Shown: positions 48,490 to 61,601, counted from the stretch's first letter. The stretch is 64,000 nt of DNA from Epiperipatus broadwayi (GCA_028023455.1 JAQFVV010012507.1:1435456-1499455), one strand, 5' to 3'. Numbers and translations: made by a program. The notes: generated by a model from the sequence alone, not told the origin.

Positions 48490-48840
48490 TCAAAAGGTTA
48501 TTCTTCAGAGTTTTTTCAATTTTGTCTGCAAATTCTTGTTTAAACATGAATCTGGGTGATAACAGTAAAATGTCATCTGCAAGTTGTCCAAATTGGTTGA
48601 AGTTGAGTGAATTGCCAGCTGCAGAAGTGGATGCTAGTGTGTTTTTTCAGAAAGAGAAAATCCTGGTGGATGCAAGGGATCTGGGAATTCTATTACCACT
48701 CCTGCAATGGTATCTGTGTAAGTCTGCAAAAGAAAAGTTGGCTGGAGTGCTCCAAAATTTCCATTACTTACAGCTTTGAGGTTTCCCTGTTATTTTATTT
48801 GCATGTTACTTTTGGCTGATGTTTTTTTTATGCCCCCAAC
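48490..48840 (-). pseudogene. LINE reverse transcriptase remnant
   Basis: On the minus strand one frame gives GNSLNFNQFGQLADDILLLS then PRFMFKQEFADKIEKTLKN. This is the LADD form of the RT catalytic motif with the hydrophobic strand and helix that follow it. The DD sits near 48575. Upstream the frame is broken by a stop, and nothing larger remains. The plus strand happens to be open at 48522-48779, but it has no known domain and is the antisense shadow of this RT. It is more GC-rich than its surroundings. Confidence 0.6.
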
Positions 48841-49856
48841 AATGGTGTTTTTTACTTGTTTTGGTTCATAACTTGTCCAAAGTTTTATTTATTTTTGATT
48901 CAATAAATTAATTCATGGGAAAATGTTGTTGTTGTTGTTCACATGATTATAAAGTAGATAGGTAATATTTGATAAGTTTCATCAACAGTTAAAGTAGGTA
49001 ATATTTTATTATACCAAAAAAAAAAAATGTTTAAGACCTTATTCAAAAGGCCATCCAAAAAAAAATAATAATAAAGAACTGTGCAGTAACATAAATGTTC
49101 AAAAAGATAATCCAAAAAGAAGTTGATAATTAAAAATCAAAACAAACCTTCTTTCCCACCCACCTCCCCCAACTTAAAAAAAAGTATTCTTAAAAATGAA
49201 CTGTTTATGTCTTTTTAAAAAGGCACTAAAATTAAGGAAGAACTTTTTGCTATCATATAAAGCTTTTTGTAGCATAAAGATTTGAAAAAAATAGCCTCGT
49301 AATAAATTAACAAAAAAAAAGATGTCATTTCAAAATCAAAACATCCCCTCCCCTCCACCCTCTAAAAAACCAAGTGTTGGTTTATTCAAAATGAATTGTT
49401 TAAGACTTTTGGAAAATAAAAATATCAACAAAAAAAGAAGATAATTTAAAAGCAAACCAACCCCCCTCCACCATCTAAAAACAGAAAAGTGTTTGTTAAT
49501 AAAAAAACCTCTATGACTTTTAGGTAAAGAAAGTTAACAAAAAAAAGTTACCATAGTATTATGTAAAGAAATCGATGGACCATTAGTCGATAATTGAAAA
49601 GCAAACCAACACTCCTACACCATCTAAAAACAAAGTGTTTGTTTATTAAAAAATGAAACCAAAAAAAAAATACCAGATAAAAAAAAATCTTTGGTGGTTT
49701 ACTGTAATATTATGTAAAGAAACTGACAAACTATTAGTTGATAATTTAAAAGCAAATCAAAACCCCTAACCATCTAAAAACAAAGTGTTTGTTTCTTAAA
49801 AAATGAACCAAAATATTTAAAAACAAACTAACATTCCTAGACCATCTAAAAATAAA

Positions 49857-50244
49857 CTTGCATGCCCTCCCAACAAATGCCTTTCTCCACTATAAAAGGG
49901 GGCAAGATATTGATCCTAATTGCACATTGAGTCAAAGACAGGAAGAGACTACCGATCACTTCCTCTTCGAATGCACAACTTTGAACAATTTAAGAACTCA
50001 TTTTCAACAAAACATGACAAGAAATCAAATTGAAATGAACCTCAAGAAAGTAATTGAAAAGGGCATATTCTCTGAGATCCGGCTTTCGGCCATAATTAAC
50101 TTTTCCATCTGGGCATTGGCTGAGACCTTGAATAATATATTCACAGCGTTTTGCCAAATACTAAACAAGGAAAGGGATAGAGATATGTGCACTGCTGACC
50201 CCTTCACAGCTGCACAAACCTGGGACTCCATTGCAATTGGATAG
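49857..50244 (+). pseudogene. LINE ORF2 C-terminal fragment
   Basis: About 128 codons open to a stop at 50242-50244. The fragment begins mid-protein (LHALPTNAFLHYKRGQDIDP) and contains the zinc-finger-like end typical of LINE ORF2s: NC, then EETTDHFLFEC (C...H...C pattern; the second Cys of the usual CxxC is a Ser or is lost). A helical tail with SIWALAETLNNIF follows. No endonuclease or RT remains. Clade unclear; it may belong with the LINE at 61.6 kb but the two do not overlap here. Confidence 0.75.
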
Positions 50245-50557
50245 AGCTCCCCACAACTTTGCTGTTTATTGGGTGGCTGTTGCTTTTCATCATTTCATAA
50301 AACTCAAACATGGATATTAATACTACCTATTAACAGCATCTCATTTTAATCTTCCCTGCTATGAACTTTAGACAAATTGGGTTTCTATGGTCTATTTTTG
50401 GAACAACAAACAAGTCACAAAAGTTTCCTGTGCAAACATTAACTCAAATATATCCTTTTTTTATTTGCATGCTATTTCATAATAATTTACTTGTTTTTTT
50501 ACTTTTTGGTCTGTATTTCTATGGTCTAAATGTACAATAAATTTGGTTTTTGAAAGA
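49857..50557 (+). mobile_element. 5'-truncated LINE insertion with 10-bp target duplication
   Basis: 701 bp inserted into the tandem array. TAAAAATAAA is found at 49847-49856 and 50558-50567. It holds only the C-terminal end of an ORF2 and a 3' UTR of about 310 bp ending TTTGGTTTTTGAAAGA. 5' truncation is typical for LINE copies. Confidence 0.88.
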
Positions 50558-50710
50558 TAAAAATAAAGTGTTTGTTTATTTAAAAAAAAGGGTGAAAAAA
50601 AATTTGATGGTTTACCATAATATTACCAAACAGATGGACCAACAAAAAAAATTATAAACTAGTTGAAAAAAAAACTTTTACTGTAATATTATGTAAACAA
50701 ACAGATGGAC

Positions 50711-51344
50711 CATGAATCAGTATATTGATGTGCATTGGACAAAAAACAGCACTATTTACCAAACGTTTTTATTATTAATTTATGCTTATTTGCCTTTATC
50801 ATCATTGGCATCTTTCTGAATCTCATAATATTTACCACATACTTATTATTGGTTATTTATGCATTAAGAATACAAAAAATAAAGAAATATGATATGAAAG
50901 TCACTAAATTTAAAATTATACTACTGATGTTAAGATAACATCAAAAAAATTATGTTATTTAATTAAAATATTAAAACCATTTTTAATTGGCATGAGATAA
51001 CTTTATTTATTCATGATAAAATTGGAAGATCATTTAACTTTATTCATCATCAGTTAAAATAAGAAGATCACTTGATTTTATTTTAGTAAAAAAAACCTAA
51101 TGATGTGATATTGTGGGTAGCAGTTTTTTACTCATTATATTATTAATGGTATCATTATTTTACACTTAAGAGTTTTTCATATTTAATTTTAATTATAAAT
51201 TATGTAATTGTTTCATTCAATAAGGTATTATCTTTAGTGTAAGATTATATCTTGTTACTATTATTGTTTTACTAGAATCACATTCTTGCTAGGTTTTCAT
51301 TAAATAAAGAGAACAGATGTAGTCATTATGAGATAATTCATCAT
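50711..51344. other. AT-rich intergenic, no gene seen
   Basis: A hydrophobic frame at 50735-50938 (67 codons) is Ile/Leu/Phe-rich without other support; treated as chance. Confidence 0.55.
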
Positions 51345-51355
51345 AAAGAACTCTG

Positions 51356-51472
51356 TGATGTCTTGCGTTGTTAGCCGAGAGGTATCACAGCCGCCATGCA
51401 AGCAAGTAGTTGGTTGCAGACAGTTGTGGGTTCGCGTCCCGGCTGATGCTATGACATATGAAAGGGAAAAAA
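51356..51472 (+). mobile_element. tRNA-derived SINE, copy 4 (head type A)
   Basis: 117 bp. Box A TTAGCCGAGAGG, box B GGTTCGCGTCC, then GATGCTATGACATATGAAA and a short A-rich tail. AAAGAACTCTG at 51345-51355 and 51473-51483 is the target duplication. The box A form resembles Ser/Leu tRNAs but the loop holds CTTGCAA-like sequence in sister copies, so the parent tRNA is not settled. Confidence 0.9.
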
Positions 51473-51483
51473 AAAGAACTCTG

Positions 51484-53990
51484 AGATTTATTTACTTATA
51501 AGATTATTTGAAAAAGAATTCATATAATTTAAGATCAAATTATTTTTAAAATGAGCTATATGGTAAAGATAAAAGAATACATGTGTTAATTTAATAAATG
51601 AAGATATTTACACTAAATCTGATCATTGTAGAAAGATAATCAATGAAATTATAAAATTTGATGATATTTTGGGGATGTTCTGTAGAAAGAAGATTGGTAA
51701 GTAATCTAACTTTTTTGTGTCATATGCTTAAAATATAAAGTTATTAGATTTGTCTTTTTAGCTTTTTTATATTAGCATAAGCATAACACTGAGTTTAGAC
51801 TATATTAATGTTATTGAACTTATTATTAATAATAATAATGCTGAGTTTAATGTATCATAAGGTCTTGAACCATCTATCTAATTATCACATATAATTTTAA
51901 TGTTACAATTTTGTCTTGCCTAACATGTGGCCTTTTGGTCAATTATGGATTTTGATCAATAGGATGAGAGCGAGAAGTGTGGTATTCATCTTTCATTCTT
52001 TATTATTTAAAGTTACAGTATATATATTGCACTCTTTTTATTAGTTCTAAATAGGCTTTGAAAGTCAATTTCTTAAAAAAAATTAAAATTAAAAAAAATC
52101 AAATATTATAAATGCTATAGTAGTGTTGATGTGGTTTTTAAAACTTTGTTAAGATGAAGATAAAAGTTATAAAATATTTAAAAGCTATAATAAAATGATA
52201 AAATTATAAAGTAAAAATTAAATATTATAATTTTTTATGATTGGGAGAACTGGCCACAGTGATAATAATGAAAATTATGTATTAAAAGTCTTATTAAACA
52301 AGATGTTAAAAACTAATTTTTAAATAATGATTAAAAATTAAATCATTTATTAAATATATTTTAAGAAAATATTTAAATTTATATTATAATTGTTTATTAA
52401 ACATTTTAATATTTTGTGGTCTATACAAGTGTATTCAATTTTTTTTATTGTTTAAATGATGTCAAAATTATTATTCCAAATTTTATCATTATATTTTATT
52501 ATTTTTTATAATATAATATTTTGTAGTTAAATATTTTATTAATCCTATTTTCAGACAGTGAATATAAAAAATTGCAACATTTCTGTCTGGGATTATGGTC
52601 ATGTGACTAGCAATACACATATTTTGTGCTTGCAAGGTTAGTAAAAAAAAGTTTTCATATTACTTTTAGAATTGTTTTAAAGAAGTTGAAAACATTTGAA
52701 TATCATAAAAATAAATATAGTAAATTATTTAATTAAATTGTCTTTAAAATAGTTGTAATTAATATAGATAAACTAAAAAAAATAAATACATTAGAATTAA
52801 GTATTAGATAAATTGATAAAGAATTATTTAAAATATGTTATTTTAAAGTGTTTAATTTGTTTAGATATAATTATAAAATTAATTTTGAATTAAATGTTAT
52901 AATTTTGCTAAATTTTACAAATATAAAATTGATAGTTATGTAAATTAGATCATAAGCTAAGGGTCAATTAACCAATCAGATTGTAAGTTAGAACTGGTAT
53001 ATAAATGAATGCTCTCACTTCTTAAACACTTTCTACTTCTATTTCTTTTACTTCTTTATTGTTTAAAAACAATATCCAATATATTATTATAAGCCAATAA
53101 TATATTGCTTAAATAGTCAATTAGTTTCAATTTTTAAAATTTTATTATTTTTGAAAAAAAGTGTAAAGGATTATAAAATTCATTAAATTAAAATAAGAAT
53201 GTTTCCCTAAAACCTAATTAGTTTGCTACTAGTTTTTTTATTTAAAACTTAAATCAAGTTCAAGTAACTTATGGAGCATATACCTGAATTAATATGTGTG
53301 GAGAGGTTAGTGACAAAGAAACAGATGTCAGAGGAAAGTATAATTTTCCTCATGCTATTTAAAAACGGTTATAATTATTTGTATAAAATACTTTGGATTT
53401 TAAAAAGAATATTATTTGGAAATATAACTCAGAGAATTAACATGTTTGTGCATAAAATTTTAAGAACTTTTAAAGATATCATTCAGATAATAAAATTACC
53501 TGGAAAGACTGAAAGTGGGTGTTTCTTTAAAGTTATGAAAGTATTCAAGATGAAATCATAGTATAAAAATATATATTGTTCTTTTATTTATACTATTGAC
53601 TGTATATTTTTAAAAAAAAATTGCAGCAGCTTTTTAAAAATATTTATTTTAAAGTTATTTAAACTTTTTGCAAAAATGATTAAAATTAAGAAACAAATGT
53701 TATTATGAATATAAATTACTTATCAAGGTATTGTCAAAATATGTGAATATTTTGATATAATAAAAACTTGTTCTCTTAATTATACATCAAAAAAGGAAAA
53801 TAAATGGATAATAGAAACAAATATTATCATGACTAAATAAATAACCTATGGAATATTTAAGTATGAATTTATTAATTGCTGCATATCTGCATTATGAGAT
53901 AATAATATTTTTAAAAAGAAATGGGAAAATGCCTATTTTCTGCTAGCATATGAACTGATTTTTGAATGGTTATTGATGATGCATCTGTAA
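51484..53990. other. AT-rich intergenic, no confirmed gene
   Basis: A possible core promoter (52968-53035) and a short open segment with splice-like borders (52554-52637) are noted separately. The frame 53271-53561 (96 codons) has no known domain. Confidence 0.5.
52968..53035 (+). promoter_or_regulatory. Candidate CCAAT-TATA core promoter
   Basis: ACCAATCAG at about 52972, GTATATAAATG at about 52999-53009 and a pyrimidine-rich TCTCACTTCT about 12-20 bp later. Spacing is plausible for an animal promoter firing to the right, but TATA-like strings are common in this DNA. The next frame is at 53271. Confidence 0.2.
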
Positions 53991-54499
53991 GCCGGTGGAA
54001 TTCACATTAACAAAAGACTGGAACTTACCTATAGGAAATAGTTCTAAAAGTGATATCATATTAATAACTGTTATCCTGTGAAAGAAGAAGATAAAAGACT
54101 GTATTTAAAGACTTTCAAAAACAGTAATTTTTTAAGATTTTCTGCAACTTTAAAATTGACTAGTGGAGTTATTTTTCTTATTTTTTCCTATTTTTATTTG
54201 TGCTACAAAAGAAGAGAGTGCTGTGTTAGAAAAACATTCAGACAATATTTGTCACATAGCAACCATGGAGGTAACATAAAAAAAGTTTCTAGAAAGTTTT
54301 GTTGGTGTATAAATACAGCTGATTTCAATACAGTGCAGTGTTCTTTTACTTTTCAGAGAAGTGTTGCTAAATGAATCCACATCACTCAAAATTTTGATAA
54401 AATGACTTCTGAGTACTACACTAGGCAGCACTGCTTATTAATAGACATGCTTTCTTCATTGTCTTTGAAAATAGATCATGAGTTTCTTTCCATAACTAA

Positions 54500-56560
54500 T
54501 TAGACTAGGATGATAATACTAAATAAGGTCAATACCCCTGAGTGGATTTTCTCAGAGGCCTATATCTTATTTTATAAGATAGCACTTCTGAGATTACCAT
54601 CCATCCAGGTCTGGTCAGCCTTTGTGAGGGTGTTGAGAATACTGCTCAATACATTTACCAGTCACACCAAGGGGCCAATCAGGCTACTCAGAGAGTTAGA
54701 TGACATTGGTAAGGAAATTAAACATCTTTCTCCAGAGGGCATGAATACCAAGCATATAATGAATCTTAAAAGTCAGTATAGGGATAGGCAGAAGGTGCTG
54801 GCAAGTTATATTATAATTAAGAGAGGTAAACTCTTTCTGTTTATACAGCACAAATGGACAAGAAGCCATCTTCATTGAACAATTGGTATCAAGAAGCATC
54901 TTATGACTTCTATGATTACCATTGACAATGATAATTTTGTGAGCAAAAAAATGTTACAGAAGATATATGAATACTTTAAGACCAAATTGCAGGATCACCA
55001 ATTTCAAATTGGTGATTTCTGGACTGAGAAGCAGGAAGTTGGTGACAATGGGATTACAAAGGTACACATTAATACTACACCTGTTGGACTATTCGGAAAA
55101 CACCCATCTAGATCTGCACATGATTACCAGATTTGTTCTTGTTCACCTGTGTAGATTTATGGTGTCAGTGATATGAGGAGCAATTGATGTTTTAGCAGGA
55201 CAGATCCAGACCATTCTGACCTTACCTAATTGCCATCATACCATTCATGAAAAAATATGCCACCCCTTTCTTTCCTTCAGAACCTCAGACCAATTTCCAT
55301 GATGCCTCTCTCCTGATTAAGACCATTTCTAGGCACCAATTCACCTGTAATGGATCTTTCACTAAGAATGGTGTGAGAAAGTTTGTTCTCCTGGTGGAAC
55401 ATATTAGATCCAGAAGAAGCATTAGGTCCATTGTTGTCCAGTTGGACTTCCAGACTGCCTTCAACTCAGTAGTACCAGCTCAATTATTTGCTGTTCTCAG
55501 GTGCTACAGAGTCCCATTGGTGTATGTCAGGATAATTGCCAACATTCTCCTAAACAAAGCAATTCATATCTTGTTTGGTGGCTCTCTTGCACAAGGTTTC
55601 CAATTCCATCTTTCAATTCCTCAGGGATCACCACTCAGCATCTTGTGCTTTATTGCATATATTGACCCACTGCTCAAAGAGATTGAGGACAGATTGCCTG
55701 GTGTTTTTATTCCAGCACTAGGAGAGGTATTACATCATTTCTTCTAGGTTGATGAAGTAAATACCGTCCAACCATTGTTCAAAAGCCATTCTTTAATATA
55801 CCAAGTACTGGATGAATTCACTGAGAAGTTCAATCTTAAAGTGTAGCTGGAGAAGGCAGCTATCTGGAGTATCTATGGAACTAAGAAGCTAAGGATGAGG
55901 TCCTCTGGATGGCCTCAGAGTTATTTGGGAGTTTCCCATCTCGCTCTCCAAATTTCAAATGAATCACCAGATTTTGAGCATACTGTTACAGAAAACTGAG
56001 AGGGCAGTCACAACTTGTCCTCTGTCTACTTGTTCCTAAGGTGACACTGTCGAATATCTTGGTCTTCATGTGGATTGCTTACTATCTACCTATAATTAAG
56101 CCAACCAGAGCCTTTTAGTCCTCAATTAATTCAATATGCACAAGACTACTGTGGAAAAAAATCACCAAAATGCACCATCTCCATCAGTCTCACCAGACTA
56201 CAAAAACCAAGGAAATGAATGACCTTGGTCTACATGCTACACATGTGCTATACTTACAAATAATATTCTCCACTAAAAGTGCAATGAGTGAAAGAGGAGA
56301 TTAATAGCTTGGTTGAACCTATGGACACTCCATCCTCAAGATCTAGCAAATGCCTCCTTGAAATGGAACATAACATTGAAAGGTTTGTGCAAAGTGTAGA
56401 TCAGCTCCCCTTAACTAAAAAAATATACTGGGACTCTTACAAGTTAATTTTTCCAAATCAGGGAAGAAAGCCAACATTACTAGAGCTAACACAAAAATCA
56501 TTTCCACAAAAGTTTGAAGCTTGATAATATATTAATATTATTAATGTAAATAAAAATCCA
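54500..56560 (+). pseudogene. Old LINE ORF2 remnant (RT region)
   Basis: A chain of frames on the plus strand reads like a decayed ORF2. 54510-54878 has a basic linker (RDRQKVLASYIIIKRGK); 54903-55154 has FVSKKMLQKIYEYFKTKLQD, as found before LINE RTs. 55247-55747 holds the RT palm: VVQLDFQTAFNSV (catalytic Asp region) and IPQGSPLSILCFIAYIDPLL. The YxDD motif appears only as a damaged VDE near 55750. 55750-56280 reads on with many stops. 56288-56524 keeps a C-terminal tail ending FPQKFEA. It is more GC-rich than its surroundings and much older than the LINEs at 20 and 61 kb. Confidence 0.75.
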
Positions 56561-56934
56561 ACTATTAATTATAATACGTTTCAATAACAATACAGTCCAT
56601 TTGACTAATTGATTCCTTTCTTTTTTTTCTTCATATTTTAAAATATTTGAAAATCTCTTGATTTTATTCATTTTTCTTATCCCCTTCAACACAATACTTA
56701 TCAATATACACGTATTCCAGAAAATAAGAATAAAATAAGTGAGAGAAAGAAAATAAAATATATACATTAATATTAGTAACCCATCACTGCTATTATTATT
56801 ATTTACTTAACTATATATGTGTAGCTACATGGTCCTTTCCAAATACTCAACTCATGAAACAAAACACACACATACATATATACATAACCTAATGTACTCC
56901 CTTGTAACAGGGTTGGAACCCAGTTCCTGATACA

Positions 56935-56985
<51 letters not shown>

Positions 56986-59520
56986 CCTCTGTCTTCTTCA
57001 CTTATTCACTTTATTAGATTTATAAATGCCCAGGCGCCAATTCTATACAAGATAGAATAAAATTTATAATTGTAAATTGCTTTTAAACTTATTTAAAAGA
57101 TTCTTATATTGTCATTACTCTATGGCTTAGCTCAGTTGACATTATAGGATATGGTCTTCATATGGGATGCAAATAAGAGTAATAAAACATTTATGAATAA
57201 CAATTCTGTAACACTAATTTAATCATATGCCATACATTTATTCAATTACAAAACTATTGCAAAATTATCAATTATCATATTTAATATAGGACAGATAATG
57301 ATAAGGGTCAGGTACCTTTTATATCCACAGCACCATCTATTCTAAGCAAAGTAAAATATATTATTGGCATTGTAATACTGAGATTTACCAACTCCAGACA
57401 AATTAAATAAATTGACTTCTACTGGCAAATCTATATATTCTAGGGCTATGTTATGTTAACCATATATATGTGTGTGTGGAAATGGAGAATCGAACATATA
57501 TATTCAAGGAATTCATATGGGCTATTAATTCAATAAAACATTTATTAACAATGAAAGACAAAATAAATAATAAATAAAAAAATATTAATTATGCACCTTG
57601 CTAACCAATTACATTTCTTCTACAGTAAAACCAAAATTGATTAATATTTAATATATGAATCATTTATCTTCGAATATGTGTGCTTTTATAATATCATAAA
57701 TATAATATATTTTTAGAACATACTTTTTATTAGCTTATTTATAGAACTTGGATGATGCCATAAATCAATCATCTTTTATACATATTATAAAAATTTATAC
57801 AACACTTATCTGTTATAATCAGTGTACATCACCTAACATTAATTATACAACAATAAAGAAAGGCAGGGGAAAACAATAACCAAACACTTATACTTATATA
57901 CATGAGGGTTAAATAATATCTCCAAACTCAATCTAAATAATCTAATCATCCCTTGATCATTTCTATCTCCAACTTAAAACAGACAAGGTTTTAATTCTTT
58001 ATTTTTTTAAATAAACTTCATTAATGAAATTAAAGCATAATAAATACAATTAAAAAAAATAATAATAATAATTTATAGCATGATGCACACATCCGAATAT
58101 CTATAATCATCTATAATATAGTTTCTAGATCATACAAAATAATAGATTATCATATTATAATAATATGAAGTTACATTGTTTTGTTTTTTTAAAAAGAAAA
58201 ACAAAAAAAAATTGGTTGTACATCTGTTGTAATCAATAACAAAAATACTTATCAATATCCCATCATTACATGTTAAGTTTTTTTAAAAAATTTGAAAGTT
58301 GAAAGAAACATACATATCAATTTCAAAGACAACAGTAAATTATAACATAAAAAAAAATGTCTATCCGATTGTTAAAGCATAATTTGTTAAGAATGACAAT
58401 AGTTTTTTTTTCCTAAAACTCCATGATAGGCGTTATAATAACATTTGCATGCATTGGAATTATTTTATTATATATGTGCGAATAGCAAAGTTATACAGTA
58501 TAAAATTATCCTCTTGATATAAGATTAAATGGATAAACTCTTTCATTTTAAATTTTATTTTGCAGAATATTGATAGAAAATTCTTAAAATTGAAAACACA
58601 TATCAAGCGTTTAATTATAGTATTTAATAAGAAAATTTTAGCTAGCTTTATTTTAAACATTTTTATCATTCAGATATTATTTATTTTTGGTAATACTTTA
58701 AAACAAATCATAATTACTTAGCTTACATATCATCCAGGCATTTTAAAGGTAGTGAACATGGATCATCATTTGACAGAAATTTGGAGCTGGTTTCCCTCTG
58801 GGGGGGGGGGGGTTTATCTCCTTATTTTTATATTATTCCAGTAATATAATAGAAAATTCTCCACAGGTATATTATTAGAATCCTCATGATGTTTTTTTAT
58901 TTGTTCTAATACTCTTAGAGAGTTATTGATTCTTTTAAGCTTTTTTTTTTTTTTTACATTTTCTTCCTTGGAATTTTTTTACTTTCCTTTAAGTTTTAAA
59001 CTCTCTGTCTCTGTCCACTCACACCCTCCATTTTTTTTTATTACAATCAACTTTGGAAATGTGTCAGAATTTTACTTATAAAATTTTAACAATACAATAT
59101 TTGAATAGAATAAAACATAATAATAATAAAAAATATTAAATATTAATTATTATTAATTTAGAAATGTTATTCACTATTATACAAATAATCTTTATCATTT
59201 TTAAACATAAGATTATGAACAATACATAATCAGTAAATAATAAATAAAATATAGAAAAGAAAATTCTAATTAATAATATATCTATGTATCTGCTTATTAT
59301 GACATGTAAATTTTTCTACTACATACAAACATCCCTGGTGTTATTCATCCTCCTCTTTTACTACCAAACATATATAATCCAAAACTCTACCAATCAGTAC
59401 ACCCAATTAAAGTTTTAATTCTTTAACTTCTAATTTTAACTAGCAAATTACATCTCAATTCATTTTTTTCAGATAACTATCTTTACCATTGTTAGCACAA
59501 ATGTGAACTTTCCACATTTC
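56561..59520. other. AT-rich intergenic, no gene seen
   Basis: Includes (TA)n at 56935-56982 after a TGTAACAGGGTTGGAACCC patch, and a 13-base G run at 58800-58812. No coding frame of note. Confidence 0.6.
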
Positions 59521-59542
59521 TTCCTGGTGCCAGCCTGGAAGG

Positions 59543-59547
<5 letters not shown>

Positions 59548-59619
<72 letters not shown>
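59548..59619. repeat. (TA)n microsatellite
   Basis: About 36 TA units following GGAAGGTCAC. Confidence 0.93.
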
Positions 59620-59622
<3 letters not shown>

Positions 59623-59870
59623 TGTGGCATAAATACATGTTCAATAAAGAAATATAATTTAATTAAGTAATATATATAAAGTCAAGTTTAATGAATAAAA
59701 ATTTTAATTCAATTTATTTACATCTATTTTTAGAAAAATGAAATATTTTATTATTTATTTACAATTAATAAATTGGTTTAATTAAGTAAAAACTTCTTCA
59801 GCTTCCATTTTCCTAAGAAAATAAATTCCTCAGAAATAAGTATAATATTTTGTATTTAATAAAATGAACA

Positions 59871-60230
59871 TGTTAATGGGTCTAAACAAGCTTTTTTGAT
59901 AAATGCTGCAAGAGGAAACATTTAAAATTATCTCAAATTATTCCTATCCTCAAACTAATTTTGAGCTAATAGTTTTCATCAGTGAGGCATTTAGGACATT
60001 CACATTAGATTTAAAATATAAACTCAAGCCCAGAATTTATTGAGTACTTAACTATTAAGTAGAAAATCTGAAATTTTTAGACATTTATATGTCTTCAAAT
60101 TCAGTTATCTAACTTAAATAACCATATGGGACTGAACTAAATTCAGATATACCATATATTACTAGCTTTAGCAATATATCATTGCCAAAACCTAGCTTTA
60201 GCAATATATCATCACCAAAACCTTAACAGC
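59871..60230 (+). repeat. Dispersed repeat family, copy at 60 kb
   Basis: TAATGGGTCTAAACAAGCTT, GATAAATGCTGCAAGAGG, TTTTCATCAGTGAGG and TGTCTTCAAATTCAG match the modules at 48.1-48.5 kb in the same order. A 30-bp piece (TAGCTTTAGCAATATATCA plus ..CCAAAACC) is duplicated in tandem at about 60160-60222. Confidence 0.7.
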
Positions 60231-60257
60231 CAAACTATAATAGTAAAGAAATCCAAA

Positions 60258-60414
60258 TCATACATCATGTGAATTAGCTTGTATTTACAAATATAATATA
60301 ATGAGCTGTAAATAAACTTTTTTGAATGCTTTCTCTTGCAGCTTGTTTAGCGCTATTAGTATACTCATTATATTATTTTGTAAATACAAGCTAATTAAGT
60401 CACATGATGTATGA
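60258..60414. repeat. Fold-back repeat, arms about 50 bp
   Basis: TCATACATCATGTGAATTAG CTTGTATTTAC on the left and the inverse (GTAAATACAAGCTAATTAAG..CACATGATGTATGA) on the right. The loop carries the inverse of the TAATAGCGCTAAACAAGCTG / GCAAGAGAAAGC module of the dispersed family, so this is probably an end of that element. Confidence 0.8.
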
Positions 60415-60948
60415 CATGGTTTTCCTTATTAATGTTTTGTAAGTATGCGGTTATATGCAACAATATGATGTACATCATAAATATAGATTTACTTTATAAT
60501 TTTAATAAATAAGTCTTTATTTTTATTATTAACACACAATTTCTTAAAGGTATAACTAACTATAATATATATGATGAAGTATGTTCTTCAGGTTTATTAA
60601 ACTTTTGTCTTTATTTCATTAAATACCTAAGCATGTAATTCATAACTAAATATATAAATAAATAAGAAGTCTCACAATTATACTATATTCTCAAGAATTT
60701 TTATATAATGGTTTCCATCTTTTCTTATAATTCATTATTTATGAGTAGCTTAAATTCTAAATATATATTTTTATATACTATTCTATAAATACAATAAGTG
60801 AACATTCTCTAATTATGCTATATTTCTAAAGAAATGCTCCAAATGTAAAGATCACATATTATTTATAATACTTTTAAACTAAATAAATCCCATAAATCTT
60901 TCAAACATATTATGTAATGACTTTAACTGTTTATACTTATTCTATACG

Positions 60949-61182
60949 GAATGTAATAAATATAATAAGAGTGCTTGTTCACAACTATAGAGAAACATTA
61001 TTTCTATAAATTAAATATGGCTTAGCACTTTCAAGAATTTATGGCATTTTGATAATCATAACAAGATGAAATAGAATATGAATAATAGAGTGCCATAAGT
61101 TTTTGAAAGCATTAAGCCATATTTAATTTATAAAAATAACAAGTTTTTCTATATTTGCGTATAACTACACTTATTACATTTA
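60949..61182. mobile_element. Fold-back MITE-like inverted repeat
   Basis: TAAATTAAATATGGCTTAG, then CACTTTCAAGAATTTATGGCA faces TGCCATAAGTTTTTGAAAG and ATTAAGCCATATTTAATTTA. The pairing continues outward to ATGTAATAAAT and ATTACAT with gaps. Spacer about 50 bp. Diverged direct repeats of the outer part also lie at 60650-60990. Confidence 0.7.
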
Positions 61183-61292
61183 AATCATACTATGAATAAT
61201 CTTAAAATTAATAAATATTATTACTAACTAAATATATAAAATTCAAGACAATTTTAAAATATGCATCAAATGTGTATTTATGGAAACATATG

Positions 61293-61601
<309 letters not shown>

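Larger units (their letters stand above)
48990..50710. repeat. Degenerate tandem array split by a LINE
   Basis: A unit of about 120-150 bp recurs: CCACCATCTAAAAACAAAGT, GTTTGTTTATTAAAAAA, GGTTTACTGTAATATTATGT and AAAGAAAC-ATGGACC. At least five or six copies lie at 49130-49856; the array resumes at 50558 (AAATAAAGTGTTTGTTTATT ... TATGTAAACAAACAGATGG). Copies are diverged with many poly(A) length changes. Confidence 0.75.

Noticed and set aside
48522-48779. Open plus-strand frame of 85 codons
   Set aside because: The minus strand of the same segment reads as an RT with LADD motif, which explains the composition better.
54078-54374. 98-codon frame with an internal splice-like pair
   Set aside because: No domain seen; may be the decayed 5' part of the LINE remnant but this cannot be shown.
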